14,728 nucleotides of DNA from JAZTZP01 sp045637525 (GTDB taxonomy: Bacteria > Bacillota > Clostridia > UBA1381): positions 1-14,728 of the forward strand of contig JAZTZP010000100.1 in assembly GCA_045637525.1 (NCBI GenBank), read 5' to 3'. Made by a program: the position numbers and the translations under genes. Positions 14,403 to 14,728 of the stretch are shown here, piece by piece (position 1 is the first letter of the stretch; each line of letters opens with the position of its first letter). The notes under the pieces were generated by a model that was given only the letters and a program-made list of their open reading frames with translations, was not told where the DNA came from and did not search any database.

Positions 14403-14431
14403 ATTATATTACAAAAGCATAGGTTTGTCAA
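14403..14431 (-). promoter_or_regulatory. Perfect consensus promoter for tcdA and the SLH gene
   Basis: Read on the minus strand, TTGACA (14431-14426) and TATAAT (14408-14403) are exact and 17 bp apart. Transcription should start near 14396, about 40 nt before the TTG start codon. It is as strong as the promoter at 190-218, which suggests substantial expression of both genes. Confidence 0.9.
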
Positions 14432-14475
14432 GACGTTTCAGAAATGTGAATACGGTTTTTGAATGAGTAAAAATA

Positions 14476-14617
14476 TAAATTATAGTTTATCTGCGATAAA
14501 GTAGTAGGATTCCGATGCCGCTTTGCAAGCCTCCCTTGCCTAACACCCCAGGGTGGCTTCTCTTGACGAAAGTCAATTCACCTTCAGGGAGGGGGACCGC
14601 TTGCGGTGGAGGGATAT
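14476..14617 (-). repeat. Dispersed palindromic repeat, inverted long variant (copy 3)
   Basis: On the minus strand it starts ATATCCCTCC (14617-14608), then has a different short palindrome ACCGCAAGCGGT (14607-14596) in place of the CACGGC hairpin. It ends with AGGCAAGGGAGGCTT, GCAAAGCG and the same TAAACTATAATTTA tail (14489-14476). Between the two CTCCC/GGGAG halves it holds roughly 40 extra bases, including a TTGAC-TTTC-GTCAA hairpin. The ends are thus conserved and the middle differs from copies 1 and 2. Confidence 0.8.
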
Positions 14618-14640
14618 TAATTTTTCTATGTTTTTACTAT

Positions 14641-14728
14641 ATATCCCTCCGTCACAGCTTACGCTGTGCCACCTCCCTTTAGGCAAGGGAGGCTTTAGCA
14701 AAGCGTATCGAACGCAGACTGTAAACAC
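14641..14728 (+). repeat. Dispersed palindromic repeat, copy 2 (runs off the window)
   Basis: This copy matches 35-122 at 82 of 88 positions and in the same orientation; all six differences are transitions. The first hairpin reads CACAGC-TTAC-GCTGTG (14653-14668), a paired G-C to A-T change against copy 1. The second hairpin (14672-14692) is identical. The tail continues past the window end. It lies head to head with the inverted copy, separated by about 23 AT-rich bases. Confidence 0.88.

Overview
The window looks like chromosomal DNA of a low-GC, Gram-positive anaerobe of class Clostridia, probably a gut-type Oscillospiraceae or Lachnospiraceae relative. The grounds are AGGAGG-type ribosome sites, consensus sigma-A promoters, intrinsic terminators, a lipobox lipoprotein, an S-layer-homology (SLH) protein and short dispersed palindromic repeats. 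No phage, transposase, CRISPR, rRNA or tRNA gene is visible. The taxon is inferred from these traits, not from a marker gene.

Layout, left to right. (1) 1-301: a short palindromic dispersed repeat, then a perfect TTGACA-17-TATAAT promoter with a 23-bp inverted repeat on its start point. (2) 302-3587: a three-gene operon for an SGNH/GDSL esterase, a GH28-like right-handed beta-helix protein and a sugar isomerase/epimerase-type TIM barrel. None has a signal peptide, which suggests intracellular breakdown of an acylated or pectin-like oligosaccharide. (3) 3654-9198: xanthine phosphoribosyltransferase (xpt), then a complete BMP-type nucleoside ABC importer (binding lipoprotein, double ATPase, two permeases). 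An internal terminator follows the binding protein. Together they make a purine uptake and salvage unit. (4) 9196-9416: an array of different perfect palindromes separated by a constant GTGAAAT linker. (5) 9444-10109: a CpXC-domain zinc-binding protein, ending in a terminator. (6) 10235-11261: a strong promoter, a roughly 100-nt self-pairing leader and a secreted M15-type peptidase. (7) 11261-11308: a perfect 22-bp bidirectional terminator. (8) 14431-11303, minus strand: a perfect consensus promoter driving tcdA (tRNA t6A dehydratase, TTG start), which overlaps by ATGA a large secreted SLH protein. (9) 14476-14728: two more copies of the dispersed repeat, head to head.

Most genes fall into recognisable families. 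The non-coding parts are the most unusual: the linker-palindrome array, the repeat family with a compensatory base-pair change between copies, the structured leader of the M15 gene, and the palindrome on the first promoter. Two start codons differ from the longest reading frame on ribosome-site grounds (xpt at 3737, first permease at 7146), and the M15 gene starts at 10407.
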